Assembly: GCF_010183535.1 (NCBI RefSeq)
Contig: NC_071333.1
Coordinates: forward strand, 19,032,587-19,096,586
DNA length: 64,000 nucleotides
Source of the DNA: Caenorhabditis remanei
Lineage: Eukaryota; Nematoda; Chromadorea; Rhabditida; Rhabditidae
Direction of reading: 5' to 3'
Shown one piece after another: positions 32,808 to 44,688 of this stretch. Positions within the stretch are counted from its first letter, which is position 1, and the number at the start of each line of letters is the position of its first letter. The notes beneath the pieces were generated by a model. That model was given only the letters and a program-made list of their open reading frames with translations. It was not told the origin of the DNA and did no database searches. Made by a program: the position numbers and the translations under genes.

Positions 32808-33675
32808 ATGTCAGATTCAACTAACAGCAACTACCTTCTCGTCGTTGAGTCATGCTCGCTGAAAATTATCAAGAGAGAGGACATGTCGAATCAGTACCAA
32901 GAGATTCATCCGATCACAGGTATGTTAGAAACACGCTATAAAAACGGAGTAGGCAATTAAACAATTATATTTCAGATGAGGAATATCAAAAAACCGGAAA
33001 ACCGATTCCTACAAACAAATACAACGAAGAGACAGACATATGTGAGAAGCTCTCTAACTTTGCTTCAAAATAAATTTTATTCTGTTTTTAGGGTGTCCAC
33101 ATTGCTCCAAATACTATTGGAAGTTTTGCCGCAGGCACCCACTTTACCTCGTTCCAAATGGCTCCATTGAAGACGGACCCGAAGACGAATCAAGAGCAAT
33201 GCGATCTGTCCCGCAGGAATTCGTTGAGGTGGCAACATCGTCCCTCAAAGGAGCAGGAAAAGGAGTTTTTGCCCGCAAACTCCTTCCGAAAGGATACATG
33301 TTTGGGCCATATGAAGGGGAAAGAGTGGAGGACAGCAGCCAGATGAAAACTCCAGGTTATTCTTATGAATTGGACGGCAAAGACGGACCATATTTGATCG
33401 ATGCGTCCGACGAGAACGCGTCAAATTGGCTCAGATACGTCAATGCTCCCAATAGTGAGTTATTCATATTTGAAAGTACTCTTATCAAAAAAAAATTTCA
33501 GAAAAGGAACATCAGAATCTTTACGCCGTGCAATACAACCACCAAATTTATTATATTGTCACAAAGGCGATTTTCATTGGCGAAGAACTATTGGGTAGGT
33601 TTGTAAGTTTGTAGAATTGATAACAATTGTTTTATTCCAGTTCCCTACGGACCGAAATATTGGAGAGGAAAGTGA
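32808..33675 (+). CDS. PRDM9/SET-17-like SET-domain protein, short form
   Basis: Five exons, 32808-32919, 32976-33041, 33092-33454, 33502-33594 and 33641-33675 (TGA), give 222 residues. A zinc knuckle (CPHC..FCRRH) lies near residues 61-76. The SET domain covers about 95-220: KGAGKGVFARKLLPKG, FGPYEGERVED, GYSYELDGKDG, NWLRYVNAPN, QNLYAVQYNHQIYYIV, GEELLVPYG. These blocks follow human PRDM9 in order (FGPYEG, NWMRYVN, NLVAFQY, ELLVWYG), where the domain methylates H3K4/K36. Nematode SET-17 is the likely relative. There are no C2H2 fingers after the SET domain. Catalysis and substrate are inferred from the family only. Confidence 0.85.
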
Positions 33676-33836
33676 ACCGGATAACTTGGAGAGCTCAATT
33701 CGCCATAAAATGTATTATCCTAATCTTCTTACACAGATACTCGCAAATCAATTGAATCTCTCTCTAAAGTTATTGTTGTTCTATTTTCCCTAATTCATGT
33801 TATTTGTTTTTTTCTTTATCTATTGTCGCAACAACA

Positions 33837-33926
33837 AAGTTCCGACATTTTTTCTCACGTCAGAATGCACACTCGGTAGTAATTTTGCTCAGTCGGCAAT
33901 TGTCGTGAGAAAAAATGTCGGAGCTT
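33837..33926. mobile_element. Short foldback element (about 90 bp)
   Basis: TCCGACATTTTTTCTCACG on the left and CGTGAGAAAAAATGTCGGA on the right are exact inverted repeats, separated by about 48 bp. Confidence 0.65.
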
Positions 33927-34296
33927 TTTTATTTTGATAATACCTATTTTGACTATTGTAAATGCCTATTCTTCAAATAAATCCAAGCCGTATATAACTG
34001 ACAGATTCCCCTTTCATAATGCGGCAACATGGGAGACATGTGTATTGGCAGCTATGTGTCGCTTCTTAATAGTTAGGGTGGTTACGTCTAGAGCGAGAAG
34101 TCATACGCGTTTATCTTTACTTAAAACATAAGGAAAACTTTTTTCATTCTCCCATTCTTGTTATACGAATGTGGCACATGCAGTTTTCAGTGCAAATGAG
34201 GGATTCTTTATGACTTATACTTTATGAAAAACGTCAAGAAGTTGAACTATCAAAACTTATGTTCTTCAACTTATAATTATTTCTACCACAATGCAA

Positions 34297-34500
34297 TATT
34301 ACCCATCCGCCGGTGGCTGACCGTTCTCTCAAAGTTTGGACCGAGACGAGGTATGGGTATCGTTGCCGAATTTTAATTTACGGCGGCTCTCTACCGTATC
34401 CATAAATATTTTCAAAAATTCGGTAATCGCAATGAGACCCCCTACCTGGTCCCCGGGCTAAACGTTGAGCGAGCGGTCAGCCACCGGCGAATGGGTAATA
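34297..34500. mobile_element. MITE (204 bp), TATTACCCAT termini
   Basis: The left end reads TATTACCCATCCGCCGGTGG. The right end, read in reverse complement, is TATTACCCATTCGCCGGTGG, and the inverted match continues for about 55 bp through GCTGACCG. Truncated relatives occur at 11685-11805 and at the start of duplication copy B (about 12975-13040). Confidence 0.8.
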
Positions 34501-34708
34501 CAAGAACAGGTGTCCTTTTTCTTCACGTTACATCCCTTCTGTGTGCATAAACACCAAATGAGACGAGGTGACTGCGGACTACCCCTCTCAGTGCGCACAG
34601 GCGGCGTGTGTTGTCTCTTTTTTCTGCCACGTCATTGTTATTGTTTTCTCACAGTTTATTGCTAAGACACGTTAACCTGTTTACAGGTCATTTTTAGTCC
34701 GAGAGAAA

Positions 34709-37700
34709 ATGACTTCGGTCCAAGATGATGCTCAAACTCCTGTGTCTGTTCCTACAGCGCAAGTCGAAAATTCAAGCAATGAGCAGAATCAGAATCCAAA
34801 CGAAGAAACGTGAGTTCCACTGACTTTAAAACTCTTTCATGAAAATTTGAATTTTCAGTGATTCATCTGAACCTCATTCCCTGCTATCGATGTCTCAGAA
34901 ACGAAGAAAAATGGATAAGATGACACCACTCCGGTTCCACGCCGTCTGTGGCGACAACGTCCTGCTAAACAGAACTTGTGTCACTGCTTGTCGAGATGAA
35001 TCTAACAACACAAGCGCATACGTCTTCACTGAAAGAGCGATCAAGAATAATGAGAAAGTATGGATCAGGGTGAGTGGGAGATTTCAGATAACGGTTTCTG
35101 CACCAGTTACGTTCTTACATGGAATGTACTTCTGTTGCCCCCCCTAAAGTACCGATTTTTTTTGCTCATTTGATGAGCTTTCCCGAGAGAAAATGACCCA
35201 TAATGGGTTTTCCTGTGACGTGACCTTGTTTTTGAGAAATTGAGATTTTTCAAAAAATGCAATTTTTTCGAAAAAAATTTTTCATTAATTTTTTTCATTA
35301 TTTTGCCGGATTGTTCAGAAAAGGGGCTTTGCACATAATTGTTGCAAATTTTATGTAGTTTTTGACAAAAATATGAAACTTATGAAAAAATAATTTTTTG
35401 GTCCTGAAAAAGGTAAAAATGTTACACCCTCCAAAAAAAATTTTTTTTTCGAGGACGGCAAAGGTGACATATATGAGGTAAAAAAGTACAACTTATCTGG
35501 ATCATTTTTTTATATAGCACTATAGTCGCTTCCAGTCAAAAATTGAGGAAAAACTTGGTCTGAAAATTTTCATTTTTCGAAAAAATGTGACATGTCGGAA
35601 ATGAGTTTGAATTTCTGACATTGAATAAGTTCCAGTTAAAATCTTTTCAGAATAATGATTGTCAGACTGTGTTCCATAATTTTCATACAAAAAAGTACAT
35701 CCCTGTTGACTTCTTTTATCATAACACTCGTTCTAATATTGCAAGTTTTTTCATGTTTTGGAAATTCAATTGCTCATAACTCCTCTAAAACTAAAGAAAA
35801 CAGGCTCAAAAGCGCAGGACAACTTAAAAATGACTAGTGCTTCTCAAAAATCATAATTGGGCTGTTTTTCGAAAAATTATTTTTTTCGACTTTTGATAAG
35901 GGGGTACCACATGAAATTTTTTCCAAAAACTTGAAAATTTTTTTTTTCGAAAACAATTCAAAACTAGTTTTTCAGCTACAAAAAAGCTAAAAACTATTGA
36001 TTCTGTTTATTTTCGAAACAAAATTTTTTTCAAGTTTCTGGAAAAAATTTCATGTGGTCCCCCCTTATCAAAAGTCGAAAAAAATAATTTTTTGAAAAAC
36101 AGCCCAATTATGATTTTTGAGAAGCACAAGTCATTTTCAAGTTGTCCTCCTTTTTTGAGCCTGTTTTCTTCAGTTTTAGAGGAGTTATGAGCAATTGAAT
36201 TTCCAAAACATGAAAAAACTTGCAATATTTGAACGAGTGTTATGACAAATGATGTCAACAGGGATGTACTTTTTTATTTGAAAATTATGGAACAGATTTT
36301 GAAAATCATTATTCTAAAAAGATTTTAATTGGAACTTATTCAATGTCAGAAATTCAAACTCATTTCCGACATGTCACATTTTTTCGAAAAATGAAAAGTT
36401 TCAGACCAAGTTTTTCCTCAATTTTTGACTGGAAGCGACTATAGTGCTATATAGGAAAATGATCCAGATGAGTTGTACTTTCTTACCTTATATATGTCAC
36501 CTTTGCCGTCCTCGAAAAAACATTTTTTTTTTGGAGGGTGTCACATTTTTACCTTTTTCAGGATCAAAAAATTATTTTTTCATAAGTTTCATATTTTTGT
36601 CAAAAACTACATAAAATTTGCAACAATTATGTGCAAAGCCCCTTTACTGAACAATCCGGCAAAATAGTGAAAAAAATTAATGAAAAAATTTTTTCGAAAA
36701 AATTGCATTTTTTGAAAAATCTCAATTTCTCAAAAACGAGGTCACGTCACAGGAAAACCCATTATGGGTCATTTTCTCTCGGGAAAACTCATTGAATGAG
36801 CAAAAAAAATCGGTACTTTAGGGGTAGCAACAGAAGTACATTCCATGTTAGTCAATGTAAAAAAACGGAATTAGTTTAGAGGGATAGTCACTTACTCTGT
36901 TCACGTCGGCTAGTGGAAAAAAAAAGATTATCGATAGAGTAAAAAATGTTGTAAATGACGAAAACAATCAGTCATTTCGTCAAAATTACAAATGATGTAG
37001 TCAAAATAGTATAAACGTAAAACAACCGAAACTTGAGTATGTAGAGCAGATCAAAAAAAGAATACCAAAAGAATTTTGAATACAAACTCGTTTTCTCAGT
37101 CATTTACATCGTACTCAAAGTTGTTTTTTCATTTCCGATAGGAAATTACACTGCGTATTCGCAATTTATAATATTTTTATAATCATTTTTCACCGCGTAA
37201 CGAAAAATGATCAACGACTGATTAGGAATTATATGGCCCAGGGTTCGGCTGAAGAAAAAACTTTTTCAGATTATGGAAGTTGTTCCACCGGCTGATGGGA
37301 GTTTAACTGTAGGCGTTACCACCTTTGACCCAGCTACTCTTCCCTTGTCTGAAATGCCAGAGGACTTGACAAAATTGGTAATGAAACCGGGATACTGGAA
37401 CTTCAAATTAGATGCTGCCAACAAACTGAACAACAAAAGTATTCTGGCGTTTTGGATCGACGAGTCAGGTAACAAACAGCGACATCTGAAATAATAATAT
37501 AGCAACTCCATATTCAGATCAAATCTGGTGTGATAATATCGACTTTTCAAAACCTCAGATGTGTTTTCAAATGGATAGAAAGTCAGAAGACGTCTATATG
37601 TTTTTTGACATGAGTGGATCCACAAAGCTTATTAGAGTGCTCGGAGTCTCAAAAGTGCGCATCAAGCCGGCCGACGGGGGAACCGTCAGAAGAAACTCTT

Positions 37701-38798
37701 CAACCAATGCTCTTGCTACAAGAAATCGAATCGAAACAGTGGAGATCAGAAAATCTATTCAGCCATCTACTTCTGAAAAGGCGGAAGCCAAGTCACTGGT
37801 TGAGACCGCCAATGTGATGACCACTGACTTGTCTTTAGGAAACAAGACAGTCCCACAAGTGCCTGACCCGAAGAATATGACTGTGGTGTGTTTTTTAAGA
37901 GTCCGTCATGAAAGTGACACTTAAATTTTTAATTTGTTCATTCTAACATCATATATGATTGATTTCCAGTTGACTTCTACTACCAAGCTTGCTGTCATCA
38001 AAACCGTCGGAAGTTTGAATAATGGTTGCAACGTAATGTCCTGTAGAATCAGAAAGTATTATCAACGTGCAGAGGAACGTGGAACTCTCGACAAATTCTA
38101 TTCTGCTGTGCTTGAGAAATCTTCTAATGGAAGTTCGCCAACCAGCACAGTAGTAAAAAGTGAATCAGCCAACCCATTATCGCAGAATCTGACGATGAAC
38201 CAAGTAACGTGCACTAGCGGAACCTTCATGGTAAGTTTTTTCCAGTTTTCTATCTAAAAAGAGTTGCTTTGCTTTTCAGACCACAACGACTAGCCGACAA
38301 AGTCCGCCTGCCAAACAGACTATGGTACATGGCTGCATTGGAATGTCTCGTAAAATCAGAAAATATCATGAACAAATTGGCATTCGCGGAATTCTCGACA
38401 AGTTCTACTCCGCTGTGATCGAGGAAATTGCCACCGAGTGCTCTTCTGTCAGCAATGAAGCCAAAACCCAAATGGTAGAGCCAGTTCCCGTAGCGTCTTA
38501 CATGAAAAACGGAACTCCAGCAGTTGAGAACACCGTTTTCCAGAATTTGACGGCGAAACAAGTAGAGGAGACACTCAATGTAAGCTTTGCTAAGTTGTTA
38601 TCTGATAAAAGTCGTTTCATTTTTCAGACAACCATGATTATTCAAGAAAATGCGCGAGTTGTTCGGAACCCGGTTAATGGTTGGATTGGAGTTCCTCGCA
38701 GAATGCGAAAATACCTTAAACGAACTGATATCCGCGGAACTCTTGACAAATTCTATTCCACTATGCTTGAAGAAACGGAACCTGACGCTCAAATCTAA
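34709..38798 (+). CDS. Neuralized-domain (NHR) protein with three C-terminal repeats
   Basis: Seven exons: 34709-34809, 34859-35069, 37270-37468, 37518-37885, 37970-38230, 38280-38579 and 38628-38798 (TAA), giving 536 residues. The NHR domain spans about 58-214: FHAVCGDNVLLN, NNEKVWIR, DGSLTVGVTTFDPATL, MPEDLTKL, KPGYWNFKL, YMFFDMSG. This matches the Neuralized family (FHxVHGxN, GSLRFGFTxxDP, PExL). The halves are split by a 2.2-kb intron holding a giant palindrome. Exons 5, 6 and 7 each carry one copy of a repeat, IRKY-x6-RG-x-LDKFYS (near 320, 407, 507). There is no RING finger, unlike Neuralized E3 ligases, so a binding or adaptor role is more likely. The repeat is unknown to me. Confidence 0.8.
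35117..36848. repeat. 1.73-kb near-perfect palindrome inside the NHR-gene intron
   Basis: The left arm (from ACATGGAATGTACTTCTGTT at 35117) is the reverse complement of the right arm (ending CAGAAGTACATTCCATGT at 36848) for about 850 bp each, with only scattered differences. The centre is near 35960-36000. There is no coding capacity. It is either a foldback transposon or a recent inverted duplication; no clear target-site duplication was found. Confidence 0.9.
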
Positions 38799-39659
38799 AT
38801 TTTTCAACCCATATTACGATTTTAAATGATTTATCAAAATGTTCTTTGTCTTATTCTACTGAATTGAGTTTATTTCAGTTTATATTGTGTTTTGCCTTCA
38901 TTTTTTTGTGAATTGGATTTATATGTTGAATGCACTACCTTGAGATATAAAGTTGAAACAAACAAATGACGAATTTATGGAAAACTGAAAAAAAGTGAGT
39001 TGAGTAACAACCAAATTTCAAAATTCTGTCATACTGTAACTATGCGTATTTTTATCTGACTTTCCGCTTTACATTTTTAGTTGTTGTTTTTGTTTTGTTC
39101 TTCAAAACAATATCTAATAACCCAATAGCTAATCTCTTCCCGTTCAAAAATATATTGTTCGTCAAATCTGTTCTCCCATCTTGCCCTATGGGAAGGCGGG
39201 AAATATGTGGTGTTGCGCATTAGTGTCTATTAGGGGTACGTGTTCATTTGGTGGCCCGTGTTTATTTGGGGGGTCTTTTTTTATTAGACGGTCCGTTTTT
39301 TTCGCTTCCTTGTTTCGCTAAACGTAATTTTCCGCTTAAACATTGAAATTGTTCCAGCGAACAATGAGGGCGACTGGTTGTTTCCCGCCGAGGTGTGGTG
39401 GCCACTATGGCGTGAGCAATCGTTGCCCTTGAACTCTCCATCATCAAAAGGAACCAACGTATTTACAAGATAAGTTTGTTTTAGAGAGACAGAACATTAG
39501 TGGGTGTGACATTGTAATTTGTATGAGTAGCTGAAACATGTGCTCATTGAAAAAAGCAGATTTCCATGTCTCACCCTTTTCATACCCGCTCCCAACACAC
39601 AATTTCAATCGCTTATCAGTTTCAGAGAACATTCGACAAAGCCAAGCAGATGAGCACTA

Positions 39660-39885
39660 GCTTCTCATGTCGTGCAAACTCCACATGGTTCCGACATTCT
39701 TGGGCTGTTCTACATTTCGGATTTGAGACACCAAAGACAGCAATTTCCCATTGTAAGTACTTTCAGAATAAACACTATCTCATCGTTTGTCGCTGATATG
39801 AATATTGAATGCATTCCAGAGAACATCTTCTTGACTCGTGATATTGCAAACTGAGGCGGATCACAAAAACCGATGATCTCATCAT
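39660..39885 (+). repeat. Exon-like repeated fragment, copy 1
   Basis: It reads TCATGTCGTGCAAACTCCAC, later GACACCAAAGACAGCAATTT, then GTAAGTACTTTCAG, and ends AACTGAGGCGGATCACAAAA. It is virtually identical to copy 2 at 40165-40400. Confidence 0.75.
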
Positions 39886-40164
39886 TCCACACCTACACTC
39901 TGAACTGATGGCTATCAACGGAACTCGATGGGATCTGAGGAACGAAATAACATCTAGAGGTCTCTCCGCCATGGAACAAACATATTTACAAGATAAGTTT
40001 AATTTAGAGAAAAAGCACTTCACGGGGTGTGACATGATAATCTGTTTGTTTCGTGTTTTATTGCGAATTGTGATACTGACTAGTGCTCGTAGAAAAACAT
40101 GGATTTCCATGTCACACCTCTTCCATACCCTCTCACAACACACAATATCAATCGCTCATCAGTT

Positions 40165-40400
40165 GCAGATCTCATGTCGTGCAAACTCCACATGGTTCCG
40201 ACATTCTTGGGCTGTTCTACATTTCGGATTTGAGACACCAAAGACAGCAATTTCCCATTGTAAGTACTTTCAGAATAAACACTATCTCATCGTTTGTCGC
40301 TGATATGAATATTGAATGCATTCCAGAGAACATCTTCTTGACTCGTGATATTGCAAACTGAGGCGGATCACAAAAACCGATGATCTCATCATTCCACACC
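40165..40400 (+). repeat. Exon-like repeated fragment, copy 2
   Basis: It is essentially identical to 39660-39885 over its whole length, which indicates a very recent duplication or conversion. Confidence 0.75.
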
Positions 40401-41344
40401 TACACTCTAAACTGATGGCTATCACTGGAAGAGGACTCTATGGGATCTGAGGAACGAAATAAATTCTAGACAAAGTGGAATGGTCTTTTCTCGGATAAGG
40501 TAATAACGAAACAACGACACTTACTGTTGGCCTTCTTTTTTATGTCTCTTCAGCATGAGTTCAAGAATTCCTTTCTTTCAGATGCTCTTTCGTCTATCAT
40601 ATCTCCAAGCCGCCCATCGAGTCGATTCGATATCTTGCACCCTGATACGTTCTGAATTGTGAAACCGCGAGTTACAGTCAAAATCAATAAATTCAACATA
40701 AAAGGTATCGGTTCATCTCTTAACTTGGCACAACGAGATCAGTGTATTGCAGAAATCTTCGTCTGAATGAAGGCTTCCGTAATGACGAGAGTTACAACCT
40801 CGATCTTTCTTCTCGTTCAAAAATTGATTGCTCGCTACATTGGATACATTGTACCCCCTCTCCCCCCTCCAAGATTTGACCTCCGGGTTGGCGGGAAATA
40901 TGTGTGACGTGACGCGTCCCGTGCATTGCAGTTTATTTGGGGGTGCGTGTTCATTTGGTGGCCCGTGTTCTTTTGAGGGTCTTTTTTTTGAGGTAATCCT
41001 GTTTTTTCGTGATCTTGTTGCTCTAAACGTAATTGTACGCTTTAACATTGAAATATTTTTAGCGAACAGTGTGGACGGATGGTTTCAACAAGATGGTGTA
41101 TGGTGGTCGCTGTGGCGAGAGCATTGTTTGACCTGGAACTATCCGTCAAGGAACAAACGTGTTTACAAGATAAGTATATTCTAGAGAAAAAGCACTTCAC
41201 GGGGTGTGACATGATAATCAAACATGCGCTCATGAAAAAAAATCAGATTTCCATGTCTCACTCCTTTCATACCCGCTCCCAACACACAACTTCAATCGCT
41301 TTTCAGTTTCAGAGATCAGTCGACAAAAGCCAAGCAAAGCAACA

Positions 41345-41560
41345 AACTTCTCGTGTTATGCAGACTCCATTTAGCTCCGTCGTTCTCGAATGTTCTATCT
41401 TGGATTTGAGACACCAAAGTCAGCAATTTCTGAATGTAAGTATTTTCAGAACATACACTATCTCATCGTTTGTCGCTTATATGTATATTAAATGCATTCC
41501 AGAAAATATCTTCTCTACTCGGAACATAGCAATCTGAAGCGTATCACAATAACCGATGCT
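41345..41560 (+). repeat. Exon-like repeated fragment, copy 3
   Basis: This is a diverged copy (CTCGTGTTATGCAGACTCCA, GACACCAAAGTCAGCAATTT, GTAAGTATTTTCAG). A fourth copy is at 48090-48290. Confidence 0.65.
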
Positions 41561-42282
41561 CCTTCTTCGCGTCTGGAGAATGCTTTGATACAAGAAACAC
41601 GGCTCGGTCGCAACACCTAAACTGATGCCTATCGCGAGGAAGAAGACTCAAAGAGATCTGAGGTACGTAACAACTTCTGGAGTGAAATAGAATGTTCTTC
41701 TCCGGTCAAAACGGAAGTCGCCCACCATTACTATAGACGGAGAGGCACGCAATAAGTTCCATACATAGTGTTAACGAAACAACACACTGTTGGGGTTCTT
41801 TTCAAATTCTTTTCAGCTTTAGTTCAAGAATTCCTTTCTTCCAGATGCTCGCCCATCATACTCCAAGACACTCATCCAGTCGATTCGTTTGCTGGAGCTC
41901 TGAAACCATCGCATTGTGAGACATCTACCGCAAGTTGCAGATCTCTACTTCTTGTCACTGTCAAAAACAAGAATTTCCATATAAGAGGTATCGCTTCATT
42001 TCTTAACTCGGCACAATGAGATCAGTGTATTACAGAGATCTTGGTCTGAATGAAGGCATCCATAATGACGGCACTAACAAATCCTTCTGGGCGTTACTTC
42101 CCCGTTCAAAAATTGATTGCTCGTTGAATTGGATACATTGTACTCCCCCGCACCCTTCCCTCACCCTGATTTGACCTATGCGAAGGCGGGAAATTTGTGT
42201 GACGTGGCGCGTCTCGTGCGTTGCGGTTCATTGGGAATACGCTGTCATTTGGTGGCCCGTGTTCATTTGGGGGGGGGGGGTC

Positions 42283-42365
42283 CGTCCTTATTCGGTGGCC
42301 GTCCTCTTTCGGTGGCCGTCCTCATTCGGTGGCCGTCCTCATTCGGTGGCCGTCCTCATTTGGAG
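42283..42365 (+). repeat. 17-bp minisatellite, about 4.5 copies
   Basis: The unit TTCGGTGGCCGTCCTCA is repeated head to tail. It starts from GTCCTTATTCGG, next to a run of G at about 42270-42280. Single ancestors of this unit (CATTTGGTGGCCCGTGTT) are seen at the matching point of the other fragments near 39247 and 40955. Confidence 0.85.
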
Positions 42366-43049
42366 GTGAGTGTTTATTTGGGATCCGTTTCCATTTTTTT
42401 GAGGTGCTCCTGTTTTTTGTTTCCGTGTTTCGCTGAACGTAATGCTACGTTTAAAGATTGAAATATTTCCAGCAAGCAGTGTGGACAACTGGTTGTCTCT
42501 CTCCGGAGTATGGTAGTCGCTGTCGCGTGAGCAATCGTGGAACTTGCACTCACCGTCACCAAATGGAACCAACGTTTTTGCAAGATAAGTTTTGTTTAGG
42601 AGAGAAAGAACATCACGGGGTGTGACATAATTTGTCAGTTTCCTGTTTTTGTGGCAAATGTGACTGACACGTGTGCTCATGGAAAAATGGATATCCATGT
42701 CATCACACCCTCTCACTATGCACAATTACAATCACTTATCAGTTTCAGAAAGCAATCATGGCGAACTGCTGCGTACGACAAGAATCGATGCTCCATCTCC
42801 TTGTGTGATGACAACTCGTTGGCCACCGTGCACAAGTTTCACAATCTTCTCATTACCTCTACGAAACCATTCCGTCAAAACGAAAATCACACAACGGATA
42901 CAAGAATTGATAAGTAACAAGTTTCGAGGTAAGTGTTAGATAGGGTGCTAACGAAGCATCTAATTTTTTCCTTGCAGATACTTTCTTGTCTGTCAGGACC
43001 CATATCGCCTATTGATTCGATTGTATGCGCAATATCTCCCGGATTTAAA

Positions 43050-44400
43050 TGCTACCCGATTTGCTGCGAGTTTCCGGTCTCTTCTTGTGACAGTCAATGA
43101 TAATCGATTCAACAAAAGAGGTATAACTTACTATTATTTTCGATCCGCACAATGATTTTAATTCCAGACGAATTCATCTCAATGAGGGCATGCGAAGAGA
43201 GGCGCACAACAAAAAACTGCGAGGTTCTTATGTGTTGGCAAGTCTCCGTTATTTTCCACCAACATCTTTGCTGGAATCGTGGGTTAGCCGTCACTGAAAA
43301 CGTCTACCTCTACAACTACTGCGAAATGCCAAATTCCTTCTCTCACTTACCTCCAATGTTATCTCTGGGGCCAAATGTGGTTTGGGTGCACAGAACAAGT
43401 GGAACTCTGGAGATTGCGTGATTTGGATTTGGCGTTCAAGATTGTGACATGGTGAATGGGGTGTAGAAGTCCTTCTGATGCTCAAAGTACTCATTAATCA
43501 CGATCAATCCTAAGAAAACGGCACCATTGCGAGGTTCACCAACGGAGCATTTCAGCGACACCAGATATAGATGAGATCTGAGGTACGTCATGTGTTACAG
43601 ACACGGTGGACTAGTCTGTGTTCCTGTTTTGTGACACTGGTCATTTCATTCTGAATTTTTGCAGATGCTCTCTCGTTAATCACCATCCATGCCATCTTTT
43701 AAGTCAAGTCGTTTTATGTGTGGACTTTAAATTCACAGATGACCATCTCTCAGGGATTTTGAGAATGTGAATAGAGGAGGTACTGTTTTGGAGGTGCCAC
43801 CGACCTTTTCATTCTGAAATTTAAGTACTGTTTTGGAGGTACCACCGACCTTTTCATTCTGAATTTTGTTTCAGATGCTCTCTCGTCGATCACCGTCCAA
43901 ACCGTATTTTGGTTGGATTCCGATGTCACAGACGAAGTCATCTACCGTATGTTTCTGGACTTGCTAGAGGAACCACGATTGGAGACACAACAAGAAGCGA
44001 CGTTCTTTGGTATGACGGGAAATTTCTATCCCCAAATCTTAGTGCATAAGTTTTCCTAGCTTATTTCTTCAAGAAGAAAGATTTTTCAGTTATTCCCTCG
44101 TTGATGGAGTCGAATTGGCGAACCAGGTGTGAGCTACCACGGAAGACGTCTACATCTACAGCTACTGCAAGCTGCTGGCTCCAAATCAACTGCAATCAAT
44201 TCAACACGAAAGGTATTACTGTAATTTTTTTCAGATTTTAGATCCACTGAAGCCAATAATGGTTTGAAATCAAAATCAAGATTGACTTCCCTGAAGTGGA
44301 CGAGTGCAATGGATCTGTTGTTGAAGAAAACGAAGAAAGAAACAAATGAAGAGGTATATTTGAAGATAAGAATTTGATAAATATAAAATAATATTCAGAA
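43050..44400 (+). pseudogene. Remnant exons of an unrecognised gene
   Basis: Coding-like pieces include DEFISMRACEERRTT near 43155-43200, and VTENVYLYNYCEM near 43290-43330. The latter reappears as a diverged copy near 44130-44180 (GAAGACGTCTACATCTACA). LSSITVQTVFWLDSDVTDEV lies near 43878-43940. Acceptors (TTTCAG) and donors flank several pieces, but the frames do not join. A 46-bp tandem duplication (TACTGTTTTGGAGGT, near 43780-43870) lies inside. Confidence 0.4.
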
Positions 44401-44688
44401 AGATCTCGCCCAGCTCTCTACAATGATTTCTGCATGCTGTTTCTCCATCGTTGTCCACCTCGTCGGTCAACTTGGGCACTCCGTTCATAAATTTGTTGTA
44501 TTTTGTGTTGTAATTTACTGAAAAATTACTTACTATTCCTCTTGTTCTTGTAAAAAGAGCTATTTGTTTTTTTATTCATTATTCTTTCACCTATGCTCTA
44601 TTACTCAGTTGTGTCCACAAAGACGCTCTGTTTCATATTTTATACTTCTTTTTCGGTGTTTTTCAGCATAATTAAATTGGATTTCAGA

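Larger units (their letters stand above)
33676..34708. other. Intergenic with two foldback elements
   Basis: It contains a short hairpin element at 33837-33926 and a 204-bp MITE at 34297-34500, and no gene. A TTTTTAG acceptor at about 34690-34696 may be the trans-splice site of the next gene. Confidence 0.5.
38799..44688. other. Field of decayed, repeatedly duplicated fragments
   Basis: Blocks recur in the same order. The first is a TTCGTCAAA/TTCAAAAATTGATTGCTCG start with GGCGGGAAATATGTG. Next come GTGTTCATTTGGTGGCCCGTG (near 39240, 40950, 42240), AACCAACGT-TTTACAAGATAAGTTT, and an exon-like block (39660-39885, 40165-40400, 41345-41560). Last is a CAGATGCTCTCTCGTC-ATCA block (near 40580, 41845, 43665, 43875). 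Splice-like GTAAGTACTTTCAG borders persist but frames are broken. It is best read as several dead copies of one gene or element. No intact gene was found. Confidence 0.6.
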
